DNA of 64,000 bases from NCBI GenBank assembly GCA_950295325.1, contig OX485806.1, forward strand, positions 27,900,001-27,964,000, given 5' to 3'. Shown one piece after another: positions 60,319 to 64,000 of the stretch (position 1 is its first letter; every line of letters begins with the position of its first letter). The stretch is from Polytrichum commune (Eukaryota; Streptophyta; Polytrichopsida; Polytrichales; Polytrichaceae). Both the position numbers and the translations under genes were made by a program. Below the pieces are notes generated by a model. That model worked only from the letters and a program-made list of their open reading frames with translations. It searched no databases and was not told the origin of the DNA.

Positions 60319-60544
60319 CAATCACTCTCTGTAACATACCCCTTATACATGTGTTGATGAATGTGGTAATTCATACTGTCTCTTCTTGATTAGAAACGCA
60401 TTGAGGTCTCATACACTTACCGAGATTCTTCTGACCAAAACTGGGTTCAACAAGTATGTTTCTGGAAATACATATGCACATGTAGTTTGTATAGGATCTG
60501 TCTGCACATCATTGGTTGTGAACAACGAACGAAGAGCACCGACT

Positions 60545-60760
60545 GCTAGTTACAGATGAACTGGCTGAGTTTGAGACATAACCGGTTGAGACTTCAGGAG
60601 ACTTCAGGAGAATGACCGATCATTTCAGAGGAATTTAGGAAACATACCTCAAATTATTAAGAAAAAACTGAAAGATGTCAACTTGTAAACCGGCTGGACT
60701 TGGAAACACTGGAATCTCGACCAATTGTGCCCAGAATCTTCCCATACACAGGTTGTGACA
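60545..60760 (+). repeat. Dispersed repeat R1, copy downstream of ATAT
   Basis: Runs from AGTTACAGATGAACTGGCTG through GAATGACCGATCATTTCAGA, CATACCTCAAAT and AGATGTCAACTTGTAAACCG to a GAATCTCGACC phrase. A small GACTTCAGGA duplication is private to this copy. Confidence 0.7.
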
Positions 60761-61176
60761 TCTTAATTTAATCCTTTTGGAAGCGAGGCTCTCATAGCAC
60801 ATACTATGAATTTACGGACTGTTTATAAGTAGTGCGTTTTTCACATGATTAGCTGATCTGTCCCTGTCAGCAAATGTGTTTTAAATGTTTGGGATCAGAC
60901 AGTGGTAAATGGTTATTCCACTAAGCTATGCAGAGACATGGGCTAAGCTTTGCACCATGTCATCGTCACAGCAGAGAAAACCATGAGAGCAGTTCACCCT
61001 ACAAGGACATGGTGTGGTGTCTTGGTATGTTGGGGAGTATGGCCAATTTTAGACCAATTCCATGTGAAAAGCATGTAGATGTGACCGCTATAATGCAATG
61101 ACACATGTTTAATTTACTCGACAGTGCCCATGAAGTGGTTCCGGACAATCTTTGAAGGGAAGGTCCATAGATGGTA

Positions 61177-61550
61177 CACTAAATATGATATTTAGTGTCA
61201 CCAATTCTATTTGTCTTGCTCAATACTCATTGTAAACCGTGGTGTAGTGCCATCAACATTAAATGTTAACCCAACTTTATATGTCATGCCTTGTCAACTT
61301 TTCTATAGGGATTATAGATTTACAGTGTTGCAATTACTATCACTTACCAAGTGATTTTTCATCCAAATTTCAATCATCCATAACAATGTTTCATCACAAG
61401 TTTCTTACAAGAGACAGTAGCATTTTGGCCAACGGATGAAAGCATCCATCATCCACGACAATAATTGCTCACTTACTTATAAGAAGTGTCATCCAGAAAG
61501 TTGCCATAGTGACACAAAATACCATATGACACTGAATATCATATTTATTG
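61177..61550. mobile_element. MITE family B, best copy (374 bp, TA target duplication)
   Basis: The left end is a near-perfect palindrome of 10-bp arms CACTAAATAT/ATATTTAGTG around one base. The right end is a one- or two-mismatch version. TA flanks at 61175-61176 and 61551-61552. Copies or fragments lie at 112, 4209 and 56080. The ends resemble MITE A, so one transposase may have served both families. Confidence 0.85.
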
Positions 61551-61676
61551 TAGCATGTGGACAACTACACACCCTCTTTTTACCCTAGTCTACTTTTTCC
61601 ACTTCATGTGGAGCCCGTGTGAAAATCCAATGTGCTGCATGACCACTATTTTAACAGTTTTGCATGTAACAAAATC

Positions 61677-61806
61677 GTCATGGACGCAATCAAACCTGCT
61701 GTGGACTCCAGCGTGTTGAAGTTGACATGACCATCAGGATGCTACCAACCGAATGCTTGAACGAGGTTGACATTAATCAACATGTGAATGGTGGCTGGCC
61801 CAGTTT
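61677..61806 (-). pseudogene. Cytochrome P450 3'-end relic
   Basis: About 130 bp match part of the last exon of the P450 gene at 62161 in the same orientation. Aligning phrases include CAATCAAAC, GTCGAAGTT/GTTGAAGTT, AATGCTTGAAC and CAACATGTGAA. Small indels destroy the frame. It lies about 355 bp past the functional stop codon and is evidently a partial tandem copy that decayed. Confidence 0.75.
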
Positions 61807-62160
61807 CTGACCAAAACTCGATTTAAAAAATATGTATACGAAGATACACCAGTTTAAGCCATGCATATGAAATTCATGTCCTAGGCTATCCCTGCATTGT
61901 CCTTTCAACATGCCGTCACCGTTGGGTGGCTGTTTTGGAACTAAGGAACAACAACGGCATTGATGTAAATGCACCCTGATCATGTCTAAAGTTTTCAAAT
62001 ACATAGTAGACTAGTATTGAACCTCGTCATCTGCTTGGCATTGTGGACACACTCTAACAACGTGCATGCACCCTCATCGTTCCAAAGCCCCATATGTATA
62101 ATTTAATTGATATGCACATGTAGGGTTATACATGATATATACATGATTGATTGTGAAAGC

Positions 62161-64000
62161 TTAGTAAAATTCTTCTGGGAAGCGAGGTTTGGGAATTGCT
62201 TGAACCGGAGCCGCCATGGAGACAATCAAACTTGATTTCGATTCTGACATGTCGAAGTTGTCGAGACCATTAGGAGGTGACCAATCAAATGCTTGAACAA
62301 GGCTAGCAGTCAACATGTGAACTGTGGCTAGACCCATTGACCAAGCCGGACATTGGCGTCGGCCTGTTCCAAATGGCATGAATTGGTAATGCTGACCATT
62401 GGCTTCCAATTTTGCAAGCGGTGATCCTTCTGTGAAGCGCTCGGGGTTGAATTTCAACGGATCCTCCCAAATGCGAGGGTCACGCCCCATTCCCCACACA
62501 TTGACAAACATGCGCGTGTTTGCTGGGATTTCATATCCCGCGATTTTGCAAGCTGTTTGAGATACACGAGGAACCAGGAGGGGCAAAGGAGGATGTAGGC
62601 GAAGAGTTTCCTTGACCACAGCTTGCAAGTAGTGTAATTTTGGAATATCATTTTCTGTAACTTTGCGGTGTGTGCCTACCACGGTGTCAATTTCGTATTG
62701 GACTTTTTGCATAAGATTTGGGTGTTTGATGAGGTTGGCCATAGTCCATTCGGTTGCTGAGATCTGGGTTTCCGTTCCACCAGCAAATGCATCCTGCATC
62801 AATGAAGTGAAACAATGGTGTCAAGATTGTTTTACATTCATTCTTTTACATACATTCTTGGATTTCTTTCCTTTCTTCTAAGCTTTAAACTAATATGACA
62901 AGTACAATTTTGGGCGTAAATAAGGTCCCCTTTCCACTAACTCGAGTTGAGAGCTTGAAAGTTGTAGTTGACAAGCATTCATTCAAAGCTCAAACTATGA
63001 GAGTTTGACCAATCTTGAAGCTCTTAACAGTTTGAGCAGAAGCCGCCATGCTCAAAGAGGCATCCATCCATGAGATGGTAAGTGCTAACAGAGAAGCATT
63101 CATGACAAGTCAAAATTTGTTTGATAGCCCATTGCCTTGGGGCCCAAAAAATTGAGAACTCAAATCCATGACATTCTTGAGTGACCTCCGTGACTTGGAA
63201 ACTTTGTAAAATGTTCAAGGTTTTTGTTCATCCAAGTGGAGAGCATTGCTAATAGCTCCATGTGCTTCTCTATCCACGCAAAAATTTCATGCATATCATT
63301 CAACTTTATGTCCAGGATCAAAGTCATTATGCCCTATAAACAACTTGAGTAGGTGGATATTTTCATGCTACCACGACCCATTATCAACTCATTGTTCAGT
63401 GGTTATGTAGTCCATAACCTTCGATCTTGAGGTGACACGCCATTTATGAATTAGATATTCAACGAGAGGAGAGTGGATGATGAGCCGTATGAGCAACAAG
63501 TCATTCACCTACTCAAGTAGGTTATCAATCATTATCGATCAACTCATGAGTAAAATGTGAAAATCATGGATGACATCATGCTTTTATGGTTGCAAAACTG
63601 TGACAAGTGTTTATAACCCTTGTGCTTTTGGATTAGTGATCGGTTATGAAACTTACCCAAATGACACCTCTGATATTTGCCTCTCTGATTGGCACTTCCC
63701 CCTTCTCTTGCTTTGTTAGAAGGGCATCTGTCATGTCCACATCCACATGTGAATCTCCATCTTCTTTCCTCTTCACCCGCCGTTCCCTTAAAATCTTTGT
63801 CAGAATATTGTCAAACCGAGGTTTCAAAGCCATGGCATGTTTTTGGAAGCCACCAATGTCAGCCCACTTGAGGAAGGGAAGACAATCCCCTGGCAGAATG
63901 CTTCCGAGCAAGAAAAGTAGTTGCGACATCACGAACTTGAACTCTTTTGCATCTTCAGTCTCCTGGTCTTCATCCAGAGGGTAAAATCGTTTGCTCAGGA
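62161..64000 (-). CDS. Cytochrome P450, A-type (CYP71-clan-like), N-terminus beyond window
   Basis: Two exons: 64000-63657 (partial) and 62793-62161, joined by a phase-0 intron of 863 bp (GTAAGT...GCAG) between IRGVIW and DAFAGGTETQ. About 324 of some 500 residues are visible; the membrane anchor lies outside. Landmarks: I-helix AGGTETQ, K-helix ETLR, PERF (FNPERF), heme loop PFGTGRRQCPAW with the cysteine ligand. Plant A-type P450s are ER-bound, NADPH-reductase-dependent monooxygenases of specialised metabolism; substrate and family cannot be named. Odd points: the last Gly of the FxxGxRxCxG loop is Ala, and the I-helix has ETQ where D/E-T-T/S is usual. The frame is intact and splice sites are good, so it is probably functional. 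Confidence 0.93.

Noticed and set aside
61177-61550. CACTA element because the ends begin CACTA
   Set aside because: The flanking duplication is TA, the element is 374 bp and the terminus is palindromic, which fits a TA-targeting MITE better.

Overview
The window is nuclear DNA from a land plant. Genes have long introns, are split by GT/AG introns, and sit in AT-rich intergenic DNA full of old plant-type transposons. Four protein-coding loci are well supported. One of them, alpha-tubulin N-acetyltransferase (ATAT/MEC-17), is a gene of ciliated eukaryotes and as far as I know is absent from flowering plants. This points to a lineage with swimming sperm (bryophyte, lycophyte, fern, or cycad/Ginkgo). 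I cannot narrow it further.

Layout. 1-9470: no recognisable gene; three small TA-flanked MITEs, a dispersed repeat, and a 1.3-kb inverted-repeat element with a 188-bp internal satellite. 9471-17587 (minus): a complete nine-exon gene for a GPI-anchored, cysteine-rich protein of the Arabidopsis At1g61900 type (494 aa in my model). Its introns are filled with duplicated pieces, including copies of one of its own exon ends. 17588-20567: degenerate tandem copies of a ~400-bp segment. 20568-26373: a nested set made of an old solo-LTR-like element holding a 3.5-kb PIF/Harbinger transposon (transposase with one in-frame stop, plus a spliced trihelix/Myb-like partner gene) and, 1.1 kb away and inverted, a 445-bp MITE made from the same transposon. 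26374-53628: no recognisable host gene; G/C-tract modules, a hairpin array, tandem duplications, a hAT-like element, a clustered repeat family around a probable LINE fragment, a pogo/Tigger relic and a second copy of the solo LTR. 53629-60318 (plus): a block of four direct repeats, then the ATAT gene. 60319-64000: a repeat, a MITE, a cytochrome P450 3' relic, and the 3' two-thirds of a cytochrome P450 gene (minus) running off the right edge.

The host genes show no shared pathway. The most unusual theme is local partial-gene reiteration. In two unrelated genes (the GPI protein and ATAT), the 3' end of an exon with its splice junction has been copied several times, in direct orientation, into the intron just downstream. 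The P450 terminal exon also left a partial copy beyond its stop codon. Exon boundaries were read by eye from splice signals, reading phase and recall of family sequences. No search could be run.
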